A DNA stretch of 64,000 nt from NCBI RefSeq assembly GCF_000717025.1, contig NZ_JNXG01000001.1, forward strand, positions 310,001 to 374,000. Direction: 5' to 3'. The DNA comes from Streptomyces atroolivaceus. Its GTDB lineage: Bacteria > Actinomycetota > Actinomycetes > Streptomycetales > Streptomycetaceae. Numbering within the stretch: the first letter of the stretch is position 1; every line of letters begins with the position of its first letter. This document shows positions 18,400 to 27,159 of this stretch, one piece after another. A model generated the notes under the pieces. The model saw only the letters and a list, made by a program, of their open reading frames with translations, did not search any database and had not been told where the DNA came from. The position numbers and the translations under genes are program-made.

Positions 18400-18903
18400 A
18401 TGACCGCAGCCGAACAGCTCCCCGCACCCGAACCCGTGCTCCGCCAGGACCGGCTCGACTACACCCCCACCACGCGCAGCGTTTCCCTGTGCCGCCACCG
18501 CGCCGCCAGGCTCGTCGCCCAGTGGGGGCATCCAGACCTGGCCGCCGACGCGGCGCTGCTGGTGAGCGAGCTGGCGACGAACGCCCTGCTGCACGGATCT
18601 CTCCGGGGGCGGCACTTCCGGGTGGAGTTCTCTCTCACCGCGACCGCGCTCCGTATCGCGGTCACTGATCCGCGCGGCGAGCGACTGCCTGTCCTGCGTG
18701 AGGCCGCTGACGACGAGTGCTACGGGCGGGGCCTCAGGGTCGTTGCGCGGCTCGCCGACGGCTGGGGAGTGGAGCCACGCACCGTGGGCAAGACCGTGTT
18801 CGCCGAACTCGCTCTACGGAACCCGGACATGGCGGTGGGCCCGCGCGTACTTCACGCGAGCCCACCTCGAACACGTACCGCGGGCGCGGTTACGCCCAGG
18901 TGA
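18400..18903 (+). CDS. HATPase domain regulator (RsbW/anti-sigma kinase type)
   Basis: A 167-residue cytosolic ATP-binding protein of the HATPase_c_2 type. Visible boxes are the N-box LLVSELATNALLHGS (about 47-61), a degenerate G1 box AVTDPRGER and the G2 box GRGLRVVARLADGWGV. Such proteins phosphorylate anti-anti-sigma factors or act as partners of XRE-DUF5753/DUF397 pairs in whiJ/abaA-type loci. GGAGG lies 9 bases before the ATG. Its 3' end overlaps the convergent E2 gene by 14 bases. Confidence 0.88.
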   Translation: MTAAEQLPAPEPVLRQDRLDYTPTTRSVSLCRHRAARLVAQWGHPDLAADAALLVSELATNALLHGSLRGRHFRVEFSLTATALRIAVTDPRGERLPVLREAADDECYGRGLRVVARLADGWGVEPRTVGKTVFAELALRNPDMAVGPRVLHASPPRTRTAGAVTPR

Positions 18904-20290
18904 TCAGCCGCTTCGGCTGCTCCAGGATCGCCGCGACGTCCGCGAGGACCTTGGAGCCGAGCTCGCCGTCGACCAGGCGGTGGTCGAAGGAGAGCGCCAG
19001 CGTGGTCACCTGCCGGGGCTTCACCTTGCCCTTGTGGACCCAGGGCTGGAGCTTGATCGCCCCGACCGCGAGGATCGCGGACTCGCCCGGGTTCAGGATC
19101 GGCGTACCCGTGTCGACGCCGAAGACGCCGACATTGGTGATGGTCACCGTGCCGCCCGCCATGGCGGCCGGGGACGTCCTGCCCTCCCGCGCCGTGGAGA
19201 CCAGCTCGCCCAGCGCCTCGCCCAGCTGAGGCAGGGTCTTGTCGTGCGCGTCCTTGATGTTCGGCACGATCAGCCCGCGCGGAGTGGCGGCGGCGATACC
19301 CAGGTTGACGTAGTGCTTCTGGACGATCTCCTGGTTGGCCTCGTCCCAGGCGGCGTTGATCCCCGGGTTGCGCCTGATGGCGACCAGGAGCGCCTTGGCG
19401 ATGATCAGGAGCGGATTGACCCGGACTCCCGCCATGTCCTTGTCTTCCTTGAGCTCCGCCACGAGCTTCATCGTGCGCGTCACGTCGACCGTCACGAACT
19501 CGGTGACGTGCGGCGCGGTGAAGGCGCTGCCGACCATGGCCTGCGCGATGGCCTTGCGTACGCCCTTGACCGGGATCCGGGTCTCCCGGGCGCCCGCCTG
19601 AGCCACCGGTGCGGGTGCGGGTGCGGCGGGAGCCTCCTCGGTCCGCGCGGGGACCTCGGCGGAGGCCGGCGCGGCGGCGGCGTGGACGTCCTCGCGGGTG
19701 ATGACGCCGCCCTCGCCGGTCGGAGTGACCGAGGCCAGGTCGATGCCCAGGTCCTTCGCCAGCTTGCGCACCGGCGGCTTGGCGAGCGGCCGGCTCTCCG
19801 GAACCTTCGCGCCTCGGCCGTTGATCTCGGCCTGGATCGCGGCAGCTGCCGGACCCGGGATCTGGGCACCCTTGCGGGCACGGCGCTTGGTGGAGCTCTC
19901 CGCCACGCCGTAGCCGACGAGCACCGGCTGGCGGCCCTTGGGCGCCTCCGGTTCGGCCTCCGCCACAGGCTGCTGAACGGCTTCCGGAGCGGCGTCCTGC
20001 GCCGCCGGGGCGTCACCGCTGCCCGGCGCCACGTCCACCGCGATGATCACCTCGCCGACATCGACGGTCGTGCCCTCGGGGAAGCGCAGCTCGTGCACCA
20101 CCCCGTCGAAGGGGATCGGCAGCTCCACGGCGGCCTTGGCCGTCTCGACCTCGCACACCACCTGGCCGTCGGTGACGGTGTCACCGGGCTGGACGAACCA
20201 CTTGAGGATCTCCGCCTCGGTCAGTCCCTCGCCCACATCGGGCATCTTGAACTCGCGGAAACGAGCAGACGTCTCGGTCATCGTCGTCAC
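18890..20290 (-). CDS. bkdC: Branched-chain 2-oxoacid dehydrogenase E2 (lipoyl acyltransferase), operon 1
   Basis: A 466-residue dihydrolipoamide acyltransferase. A lipoyl domain (about 11-86, lipoylated K52 in VETAKAAVEL) is followed by an A/P/E-rich linker, a peripheral-subunit-binding domain (about 165-200, PVRKLAKDLGIDL), a second A/P-rich linker and the catalytic domain (about 240-460, active-site FDHRLVDG). It transfers isobutyryl, isovaleryl or 2-methylbutyryl groups to CoA, feeding branched fatty acids and polyketide starters. GTG at 20290 has AGGAG six bases upstream, and the gene begins 10 bases after the E1 beta stop. No E3 gene lies in the window. Confidence 0.93.
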   Translation of the reverse strand: MTTMTETSARFREFKMPDVGEGLTEAEILKWFVQPGDTVTDGQVVCEVETAKAAVELPIPFDGVVHELRFPEGTTVDVGEVIIAVDVAPGSGDAPAAQDAAPEAVQQPVAEAEPEAPKGRQPVLVGYGVAESSTKRRARKGAQIPGPAAAAIQAEINGRGAKVPESRPLAKPPVRKLAKDLGIDLASVTPTGEGGVITREDVHAAAAPASAEVPARTEEAPAAPAPAPVAQAGARETRIPVKGVRKAIAQAMVGSAFTAPHVTEFVTVDVTRTMKLVAELKEDKDMAGVRVNPLLIIAKALLVAIRRNPGINAAWDEANQEIVQKHYVNLGIAAATPRGLIVPNIKDAHDKTLPQLGEALGELVSTAREGRTSPAAMAGGTVTITNVGVFGVDTGTPILNPGESAILAVGAIKLQPWVHKGKVKPRQVTTLALSFDHRLVDGELGSKVLADVAAILEQPKRLITWA

Positions 20291-20300
20291 GACCCTCTCC

Positions 20301-21281
20301 TCAGTACGCCAGCGAGCGGTCGACGGCGTCGAGCACCCGGTCCAGGCCCGGCAGGTACTCGTCCTCGAGCCTGGCCGGCGGGTAGGGGGCGTGGTAGCCG
20401 CCGACCCGCAGCACCGGTGCTTCGAGATGGTAGAAGCAGCGCTCGGTGATCCGGGCGGCGATCTCGGCCCCGGAGCCGTAGAACACCGGCGCCTCGTGGA
20501 CCACCACAAGCCGGCCGGTCCTCTCGACCGAGGCCTGTACGGCGTCGAAGTCGATCGGGGACATCGACCGCAGGTCAAGGACCTCGATCGACTTCCCCTC
20601 CTCCTGCGCCGCGGCGGCCGCCTCCAGGCAGACCTTCACCATCGGGCCGTACGCGACGAGCGTGAGGTCGGAGCCCTCACGGGCCACGGTGGCCTTGTGG
20701 AGCGGGCCGGGGATGGACTCGGTATCGAGCTCCCCCTTGTCCCAGTAACGCCGCTTGGGCTCGAAGAAGATGATCGGGTCGTCGCTCTGGACGGCCTGCT
20801 GCATCATCCAGTAGGCGTCGCTCGCGTTGGACGGTGAGACGACCTTCAATCCCGCCACGTGCGCGAACAGTGCTTCGGGCGACTCGCTGTGGTGCTCGAC
20901 GGCACCGATGCCGCCGCCGTACGGGATGCGGATGACGACCGGCATCTTGATCTTGCCGAGGGCGCGGGCGTGCATCTTGGCGAGCTGCGTGACGATCTGG
21001 TCGTACGCGGGGAAGACGAACCCGTCGAACTGGATCTCGACGATCGGGCGGTAACCGCGCAGGGCCAGACCGATCGCCGTGCCGACGATGCCGGACTCCG
21101 CGAGCGGGGTGTCGATGACCCTGTCCTCGCCGAAGTCCTTCTGGAGCCCGTCCGTGATGCGGAAGACCCCGCCCAGCTTGCCGACGTCCTCACCCATGAT
21201 GAGGACCTTGGGGTCTGTCTCGAGAGCCTTGCGCAGCGACTCGTTGAGCGCCTTCGCGATGGACATCTTCTCAGCGGCCAT
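20301..21281 (-). CDS. bkdB: Branched-chain 2-oxoacid dehydrogenase E1 beta, operon 1
   Basis: A 326-residue thiamine-diphosphate enzyme subunit that pairs with the upstream E1 alpha to decarboxylate branched 2-oxoacids. The E1 beta pyrimidine-binding domain (about 5-180, MGEDVGKLGGVFRITDGL and the RIPYGGGIGAVEHHSES loop) is followed by the transketolase C-terminal domain (about 195-320). The ATG lies 2 bases after the E1 alpha stop codon, and the GAGGAGGG ribosome-binding site is inside the end of that gene. Confidence 0.95.
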   Translation of the reverse strand: MAAEKMSIAKALNESLRKALETDPKVLIMGEDVGKLGGVFRITDGLQKDFGEDRVIDTPLAESGIVGTAIGLALRGYRPIVEIQFDGFVFPAYDQIVTQLAKMHARALGKIKMPVVIRIPYGGGIGAVEHHSESPEALFAHVAGLKVVSPSNASDAYWMMQQAVQSDDPIIFFEPKRRYWDKGELDTESIPGPLHKATVAREGSDLTLVAYGPMVKVCLEAAAAAQEEGKSIEVLDLRSMSPIDFDAVQASVERTGRLVVVHEAPVFYGSGAEIAARITERCFYHLEAPVLRVGGYHAPYPPARLEDEYLPGLDRVLDAVDRSLAY

Positions 21282-21283
21282 GG

Positions 21284-22432
21284 CTAGTTGCCCTCCTCGG
21301 CGAACGATGCCTGGTAGGCGGCGAACTGGGCGCGCTCCTCGTCGACGAGCGGATTGCCGTCGGCGTACGTGTGGTCGAAGATCGCCAGCCGGTCGGGGTC
21401 GGGCATGGCCCGCACCGCTTCGCGTACCCGCTTTCCGAGGGTCTCGCTCTCCTCCTCCAGCGCGGTGAAGTACGCCGCGTCGGCGAGGTCCTGCTTCTCC
21501 ATGTAGGTACGCAGCCGCAGGATCGGGTCCTTGGCCTCCCAGGCCGCCCGCTCCTCGTCCGCCCGGTACTTGGTCGGGTCATCGGAGGTGGTGTGGGCGC
21601 CCATCCGGTACGTGAACGCCTCGACGAGGGTGGGGCCCTCGCCCCTCCGGGCCCGCTCCAGGGCCGACCTGGTGACGGCCAGGCACGCCAGTACGTCGTT
21701 GCCGTCGACCCGGACACCGGGGAAACCGAAGCCCTGCGCGCGCTGGTAGAGCGGCACGCGCGTCTGCCTCTCGGTCGGCTCCGAGATCGCCCACTGGTTG
21801 TTCTGGCAGAAGAACACGACCGGGGCGTTGTAGACGGCGGAGAAGGTGAACGCCTCCGCGACGTCGCCCTGGCTGGAGGCACCGTCACCGAAGTAGGCGA
21901 TCACCGCCGAGTCGGCACCGTCCTTGGCGACGCCCATGGCGTAGCCGGTGGCGTGCAGGGTCTGCGACCCGATGACGATCGTGTAGAGGTGGAAGTTGTT
22001 GGTGTTCGGGTCCCAGCCGCCGTGGTTCACGCCACGGAACATCCCGAGCAGATTGGTCGGGTCCACGCCCCGGCACCAGGCGACGCCGTGCTCCCGGTAG
22101 GTGGGGAAGACGTAGTCGTCGTCGCGCAGCGCACGGCCGGAGCCGATCTGAGCTGCCTCCTGGCCGAGCAGCGAGGCCCACAGGCCCAGCTCGCCCTGGC
22201 GCTGCAGTGCGGTGGCCTCGGCGTCGAAGCGACGGGTCAGGACCATGTCCCGGTAGAGACCACGGAGCTCGTCCGCGCTCAGGTCGATCTCGTAGTCCGG
22301 GTGCTCGACGCGCTCGCCCTCGGGCGTCAGCAGCTGTACGAGCTGGGGGCCGGAAGCCTCCGGCGTCTTCGCGGCGCTGGTCCGCTTGCTGCTGCGTCGC
22401 GGTTTGCGCGCGGCAGTGCTCTCCACGGTCAC
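21284..22432 (-). CDS. bkdA: Branched-chain 2-oxoacid dehydrogenase E1 alpha, operon 1
   Basis: A 382-residue thiamine-diphosphate-binding subunit. The cofactor motif starts GDGASSQGD and ends in CQNNQ; the phosphorylation-loop region is [16 protein letters not shown]. The basic, Ser/Lys-rich first 35 residues are a flexible extension. The GTG start at 22432 is fixed by GGAGGAG seven bases upstream; an in-frame extension to 22675 is not family-like. This is the first gene of the three-gene operon, transcribed away from an orphan response regulator. Confidence 0.95.
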   Translation of the reverse strand: MTVESTAARKPRRSSKRTSAAKTPEASGPQLVQLLTPEGERVEHPDYEIDLSADELRGLYRDMVLTRRFDAEATALQRQGELGLWASLLGQEAAQIGSGRALRDDDYVFPTYREHGVAWCRGVDPTNLLGMFRGVNHGGWDPNTNNFHLYTIVIGSQTLHATGYAMGVAKDGADSAVIAYFGDGASSQGDVAEAFTFSAVYNAPVVFFCQNNQWAISEPTERQTRVPLYQRAQGFGFPGVRVDGNDVLACLAVTRSALERARRGEGPTLVEAFTYRMGAHTTSDDPTKYRADEERAAWEAKDPILRLRTYMEKQDLADAAYFTALEEESETLGKRVREAVRAMPDPDRLAIFDHTYADGNPLVDEERAQFAAYQASFAEEGN

Positions 22433-22760
22433 GTGCGTGCTCCTCCGTCGGTCCGGCCCCCGGGATGGCCGGGAACCAGTGCGGCTCGCCTGTGTCCGGA
22501 CCCGTGCACGGGGTGGGTGCCGCTCGGCCGGGAACAGGCGTGACAGGTGCCCCGGCGAGCGTCCTGTCATAAGCACGTTACCCAGTGCATCGCATAACTG
22601 CGAAACACCTTGTGACCTGCGTTTTTGCTTGGATTTCCAAGTAAATCGCGAAAATCTCGAACTCCCGCTGGTCACAGCTCTGGTAACAGCCTGGCAGGCG
22701 GCCGGAACAACGGCACGTTATCCCGGCAGACAGCCCCAGGGAAGGGCGGAGGGCAAGGGA
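22433..22760. promoter_or_regulatory. Divergent promoter region between bkdA and the response regulator
   Basis: This 328-bp gap holds the promoters of the first bkd operon (leftward) and the regulator gene (rightward). It is clearly less GC-rich at about 22600-22660 and contains a perfect inverted repeat CTTGGA-TT-TCCAAG at 22628-22641, a candidate operator. No gene is seen in it. Confidence 0.5.
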
Positions 22761-23438
22761 GTGTGTGAGACTGCGAATGTGCGCGAAGATGGAAAAATCA
22801 CGGTATTCCTGCTCGATGATCACGAAGTCGTCCGGCGCGGCGTCCATGAGCTGCTGACCGCCGAGGAGGACATCGAGGTCATCGGCGAGGCCGGCACCGC
22901 GGCGGACGCGCTCGCAAGGATCCCGGCGACCCGGCCCGACGTCGCCGTCCTGGACGTACGGCTTCCGGACGGCAGCGGGGTGGAGGTCTGCCGCGAGGTC
23001 CGCTCCAGGGACGAGAACATCAAGTGCCTGATGCTCACCTCGTACGCCGACGACGAAGCCCTCTTCGACGCGATCATGGCGGGTGCCTCCGGCTACGTGC
23101 TGAAAGCCATCCGGGGCAACGAGCTGCTCAGCGCCGTACGCGACGTGGCGGCCGGCAAGTCCCTGCTCGACCCGGCGGCCACCGCACGGGTGCTGGAGCG
23201 GCTGCGCGAGGGCAAGGACGGCAAGGGCGACGACCGTCTCGCCGGGCTGACGGACCAGGAGCGCAGGATCCTCGACCTGATCGGCGAGGGACTGACGAAC
23301 CGGGTGATCGGCGAGCGGCTGCACCTCGCCGAGAAGACCATCAAGAACTACGTCTCCAGTCTGCTCTCCAAGCTGGGCATGGAGCGGCGTTCGCAGGCGG
23401 CGGCCTACGTGGCGAGGCTCCAGGCCGAGAAGCGCTGA
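22761..23438 (+). CDS. Orphan NarL/FixJ-type response regulator
   Basis: A 225-residue two-component regulator. The receiver domain has acidic D19/D20, phosphorylation site D65 ([11 protein letters not shown]), T93/S94 and K115; the LuxR-type helix-turn-helix is at about 155-215 ([44 protein letters not shown]). No sensor kinase gene is adjacent, so the cognate kinase is elsewhere. The GTG start at 22761 has GGAGGG about 7 bases upstream; the GTG at 22779 is an alternative. Position suggests possible control of the divergent bkd operon; this is inference. Confidence 0.92.
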   Translation: MCETANVREDGKITVFLLDDHEVVRRGVHELLTAEEDIEVIGEAGTAADALARIPATRPDVAVLDVRLPDGSGVEVCREVRSRDENIKCLMLTSYADDEALFDAIMAGASGYVLKAIRGNELLSAVRDVAAGKSLLDPAATARVLERLREGKDGKGDDRLAGLTDQERRILDLIGEGLTNRVIGERLHLAEKTIKNYVSSLLSKLGMERRSQAAAYVARLQAEKR

Positions 23439-23523
23439 GCCCTCCGGGGCGGGGACTTTGGTCCCGGTCCGTCGGGGCGGCAGACCCTTACCCGGGTCCT
23501 ACGTGTCCCGGAGAGTGGGAGGC

Positions 23524-24129
23524 ATGTTTTTCTCCCGCCCCTCCGACACCGGGACCGCGACCGGCTCCGGATCCCTCGGCGCTTCCGGGGCCCTCGGCCC
23601 TTCCGGGTCCCTGGCGCCTCCCGCATCACTCGGCCCTCCCGCATCACTCGGCCCCCCCGCATCACTCGGCCCTTCCGGATCCTCGGCCCCGTACGGATCC
23701 TCAGCCCCTTCCGGACCCTCGGCCACGGACAAGTTCCGCGCCATGGAACTGCTGTCCGGCGTCAGCTACGGACGGCTGGCCATGAGCATGCGAGCCCTGC
23801 CCTTCCTGGCGGTGGCCCGGCACCTGGTGATCGACGGCCGTGTCGTGCTGCGGATGCACAGAGGGCTCGGCTTCCACGAGTCCTGCGACGGGAGCGTCAT
23901 CGCCTACGGGGCGGACAACTTCAACTCCTCCGCGCCCGGCCACAGGGAGGACCTCTGGTCGGTGCAGTTCACCGGCCCCGTCCAGATCGTGCACCCGGAC
24001 TTCGACCAGCACGAACGCTTCGGGGCCGGACCGGCCGAGGTGAACGGTGAGCAGTTCGATCCGGTGTACCTCCGGCTCGATCCGCACCTCTCCCATATGC
24101 ACACCTTGAGCTTCGACGCAAGTCCGTAA
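23524..24129 (+). CDS. Pyridoxamine 5'-phosphate oxidase family protein
   Basis: A 201-residue protein. Residues 1-70 are a low-complexity S/G/P/A leader containing three tandem LGPPAS units. Residues 70-200 form a PPOX-type split-barrel flavin or F420-binding domain (MELLSGVSYGRLAMSMRALP, then DLWSVQFTGPVQIV). These proteins are often flavin- or F420-dependent reductases; the reaction is unknown. ATG at 23524 has GGGAGG immediately upstream. The repeat-bearing leader is unusual for the family and may be an unstructured extension. Confidence 0.85.
   Translation: MFFSRPSDTGTATGSGSLGASGALGPSGSLAPPASLGPPASLGPPASLGPSGSSAPYGSSAPSGPSATDKFRAMELLSGVSYGRLAMSMRALPFLAVARHLVIDGRVVLRMHRGLGFHESCDGSVIAYGADNFNSSAPGHREDLWSVQFTGPVQIVHPDFDQHERFGAGPAEVNGEQFDPVYLRLDPHLSHMHTLSFDASP
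23617..23670 (+). repeat. Three tandem 18-bp units in the PPOX gene
   Basis: The unit CCTCCCGCATCACTCGGC is repeated at 23617, 23635 and 23653 (the last with one change). It encodes LGPPAS-type repeats in the N-terminal leader. Confidence 0.9.
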
Positions 24130-24154
24130 GACCGGACACGTAGCGTCACCTAAC

Positions 24155-25210
24155 ATGTGGCGAGTGCTGCGCTCATCTGTGACCCTTCCGCCTGTCCCTC
24201 CGGTCGGCGAGGTCCTGCGCCGCTACCCGGACGCCGGTGAACCCCTCGCCTGCGAGCCCCTCAGCAAGGGCCTGCTCAACCACGGTTACCGCGTGTCCAC
24301 CACCCGGGGCTCGTACTTCCTCAAGCACCACCTGGACAAGCACCACCTCGACGACGCCAGCGGCGATCACGCCACGATCGTCCGCCAGCACCGGGCGACC
24401 CAACAGCTGCACTCGCTCGGCGTGCCGGTGGCCCCGCCCCTCGCGGACACTCACGGTGACACGGTCACGGTGATCGACGGTCGGCGCTACGCCCTCCACC
24501 AGTGGGTGGACGGCCTGCACCGGGACGGCGCCCAGCTGACGACGGCCCAGTCGCGCCGGCTCGGGGCGCTCCTCGGGGCCGTACACATAGGGCTCGAGCA
24601 GGTGATGGAGGCGGACCCGCCGCCTCCATCACGGGGGCAGAGCCCCGATCCCGCCGACACGTTCACGCTCATCGACGAACTGCTGACGGCCGCGCGGCAC
24701 CTGGGCCCGCGGGACGCGTTCGACGAGCTCGCCGTGCACCGTCTCGTCGAACGCCGCACCCTGCTGGAGCAGCACGCCCACCGTCGCCCGCCCACCCCCG
24801 AGGGCTCTGCCAGGGGCTGGGTGCACGGCGACTTCCACCCGCTGAATCTGCTCTACCGGGGTGCCGACCCCGTGGCGATCGTGGACTGGGACCGGCTCGG
24901 TGTGCAGCCGCGCGCGGAGGAGGCCGTACGGGCGGCGGCGATCTTCTTCGTCCGGCCTGACGGAAAGCTGGCGCTGGAGAAGGTGCGGGCGTACGCCCGC
25001 GCCTACCGCCGGTCGGCAGGCGCCGGGGCGGCCGAGCTGGCGGCCGCGGTGCACCGGGTGTGGTGGGAACGCCTCAACGACTTCTGGATACTGCGCTGGC
25101 GCTACCGCCTGCATGACCGCAGGGCCGACCCGCAGTTCCCTGCGGTGTCGGCCCTGGCGGTGTGGTGGACGCGCGAGTACGAGACGGTCGGCGAGGCCTT
25201 CACGGGGTGA
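24155..25210 (+). CDS. APH-type phosphotransferase
   Basis: A 351-residue protein-kinase-fold enzyme of the aminoglycoside/choline/homoserine kinase group. The catalytic loop VHGDFHPLNLLY (about 227-238) and metal-binding AIVDWDRLG (about 245-253) are intact. Substrate is unknown; nothing nearby points to antibiotic resistance. No clear ribosome-binding site precedes the ATG; TAGCGT 8 bases upstream may be the -10 of a near-leaderless transcript. It ends 24 bases before the convergent kinase gene. Confidence 0.88.
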   Translation: MWRVLRSSVTLPPVPPVGEVLRRYPDAGEPLACEPLSKGLLNHGYRVSTTRGSYFLKHHLDKHHLDDASGDHATIVRQHRATQQLHSLGVPVAPPLADTHGDTVTVIDGRRYALHQWVDGLHRDGAQLTTAQSRRLGALLGAVHIGLEQVMEADPPPPSRGQSPDPADTFTLIDELLTAARHLGPRDAFDELAVHRLVERRTLLEQHAHRRPPTPEGSARGWVHGDFHPLNLLYRGADPVAIVDWDRLGVQPRAEEAVRAAAIFFVRPDGKLALEKVRAYARAYRRSAGAGAAELAAAVHRVWWERLNDFWILRWRYRLHDRRADPQFPAVSALAVWWTREYETVGEAFTG

Positions 25211-25234
25211 AGACCCCTGGCACCCGGCCCCTGC

Positions 25235-26866
25235 TCAGGGCGTGGTGCCCGTCCCTGTACCGGTGGTCGTGCCCGCGGCGGCGCCCGCCGAGGTACCCGC
25301 CGGCGTACCGGCGCTGCTGCCCTCGGTCGTCGCGCCGCTGCCCTCGGTCGTCCCTTCGGTGGTGCCCTCGGTGCCACCGTCGTCACCGGTGCCACCGTCG
25401 TCACCGGTGCCACCGTCGTCACCGGTTCCGCCGTCGTCACCGGTGCCACCGTCGGTCGTCCCCGGGTCCGGCGACGTGGGCGTGTCCGTGGGGTCCTCGG
25501 TCGGCGTGTCGGTCGGCTCGTACGACGGCTGCCTGCTGGGCCAGTTGTTACCGCCCGTGGAGCTGTCCGGCCTCTCCGTCTGCTCCTCCGTCTCCTCGTC
25601 CGTCGGCTCCGCCGAGGAGGGGGTCGGGGACGGGGTGACCGACGTGGAGGGCGTGGTCGGGGTCTTCTTCTTGCCGCCGTCGCCTTCCGCGGCCTGGAGG
25701 GCGAACGCGACGCCCGCACCGATCGCGATCATCGCGAGCAGGACGAACAGCCACATCTTGCCGCGACCGCCGCCGCTGTTGTGACCGCCGGCGTACGCCC
25801 CGTCGTCAGGGTTCATGGGCGGCAGGATCGGCCCCTGAGAGGTGTCCCCGTGCATGGGGCGCCCCATGGCGGCCGTGCCGCCGCCGATGTTCATCGCCGC
25901 CGTGTGACCGCCGTCGTGCGCGTTGACCGGGCCGGTGTTCCACGTACCCGTGTGCCCGCCCTGGACCTGCAGCATCTGCAGGCTGTACTGGACGAGGCCG
26001 CGCATCTCCTCGGCGCTCTGGAACCGGTCGTCCGGGTCCTTCGCCAGGGACCGCATGACGAGCCCGTCCAGCTCCGGCGGAACGTCGCCGGCGACGTGGG
26101 ACGGCGGGACCGGGATGTCCTGGACGTGCTGGTAGACCACCGAGAGCGGGGTCTCACCCGTGAACGGCGGACGCAGGGCGAGCAGTTCGTAGAGCAGACA
26201 GCCGGTGGCGTAGAGGTCGGACCGGTGGTCGACCGCCTTGCCCAGCGCCTGCTCGGGGGAGAGGTACTGGGGGGTGCCCATGACCATGCCGGTCTGGGTC
26301 ATCGTCGACTGGGCGCCGTGCAGCGCACGGGCGATTCCGAAGTCCATGACCTTGACCGCGCCCGAGTGCGTGATGATCACGTTCGCCGGCTTGATGTCAC
26401 GGTGCACGATGCCGTGCTGATGGGAGTACGCGAGGGCTTCCAGGACCCCCGAGACGATGATCAGCGCCTGCTCGGGCGGCGGTGCCTCCGCCTCGAGCAG
26501 CAGGTCACGGATGGTGTTGCCCTCGACGAGCTCCATGACGATGTAGGGCACGGTCGATCCGCCCACGACGTCCTCACCGGAGTCGTACACGGCGACGATC
26601 GCATGGTGGTTGAGCCCCGCGACCGACTGCGCCTCACGCGTGAAACGGGCCTTGGAGACCGGATCCTCGGCAAGATCGGAACGGAGCAGCTTCACCGCTA
26701 CCGTGCGTCCCAGACGGACGTCCTCCGCGGCGTAGACCTCGGCCATGCCGCCGCGGCCGAGCCGGTGGGTCATGCGGTAACGGCCGTCACCGACCACACC
26801 GCCGACACCCCAGGAGTCGGTGCCATCCGAAACTCCGCCGCCGTTTGCTTCGGATTCGGGTGCCAT
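25235..26866 (-). CDS. Membrane Ser/Thr protein kinase with Gly/Asp/Thr-rich extracytoplasmic tail
   Basis: A 543-residue kinase. The Hanks-type kinase domain (about 30-295) has LGRGGMAEVY, K59, catalytic HRD with D157, DFG with D175, and the activation-loop stretch TMTQTGMVMGTPQYLSPEQ. A juxtamembrane linker leads to one transmembrane helix (about 371-391), and the outer region (about 395-543) is low-complexity T/S/P/E, then four or more DDGGTG units and T/G/A repeats with no PASTA domain. It is divergent from a second kinase gene, with 293 bp between the start codons. Confidence 0.93.
   Translation of the reverse strand: MAPESEANGGGVSDGTDSWGVGGVVGDGRYRMTHRLGRGGMAEVYAAEDVRLGRTVAVKLLRSDLAEDPVSKARFTREAQSVAGLNHHAIVAVYDSGEDVVGGSTVPYIVMELVEGNTIRDLLLEAEAPPPEQALIIVSGVLEALAYSHQHGIVHRDIKPANVIITHSGAVKVMDFGIARALHGAQSTMTQTGMVMGTPQYLSPEQALGKAVDHRSDLYATGCLLYELLALRPPFTGETPLSVVYQHVQDIPVPPSHVAGDVPPELDGLVMRSLAKDPDDRFQSAEEMRGLVQYSLQMLQVQGGHTGTWNTGPVNAHDGGHTAAMNIGGGTAAMGRPMHGDTSQGPILPPMNPDDGAYAGGHNSGGGRGKMWLFVLLAMIAIGAGVAFALQAAEGDGGKKKTPTTPSTSVTPSPTPSSAEPTDEETEEQTERPDSSTGGNNWPSRQPSYEPTDTPTEDPTDTPTSPDPGTTDGGTGDDGGTGDDGGTGDDGGTGDDGGTEGTTEGTTEGSGATTEGSSAGTPAGTSAGAAAGTTTGTGTGTTP
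25374..25455 (-). repeat. Tandem 18-bp repeat in the kinase gene
   Basis: The unit CCACCGTCGTCACCGGTG starts at 25374, 25392, 25410 and 25428 with few changes, plus a partial fifth copy. On the coding strand it encodes GTGDDG repeats of the extracytoplasmic tail. Confidence 0.9.
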
Positions 26867-27159
26867 CAGTCCTCGCCGTCGTTTCTGTCCGCGCGTCCGC
26901 GGGTTCTCACGGTGCCTTGCTGCATTGCCAGGTCACGCTACAGCCTCTGCCCGACACACCGGTTCTGGAGTGACGGGCCATCCAATCGGCTCGCGCGCCG
27001 TCCGCGCAAATTCCATGCGCTTCCTGTAACGCTTCCGAGACGCTTCTTGTGCGTAGGGTCACGGAACGGGCACCCGGCTTGACGTGTCGTACCCCTCGGG
27101 CAGACTTGGCCCGTAATAGGGATGATCGCGTCCGTCGGGCGCCGAGGGGGATGCAAGTC

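Noticed and set aside
17289..18401. Longer start for the XRE regulator at 18401
   Set aside because: The extra 78 residues lack family similarity and would run through the intergenic inverted repeat and the promoter region of the divergent gene.
24155..25210. Antibiotic-resistance role for the APH-type phosphotransferase
   Set aside because: The fold covers many small-molecule kinases, and no resistance or biosynthesis gene is nearby.
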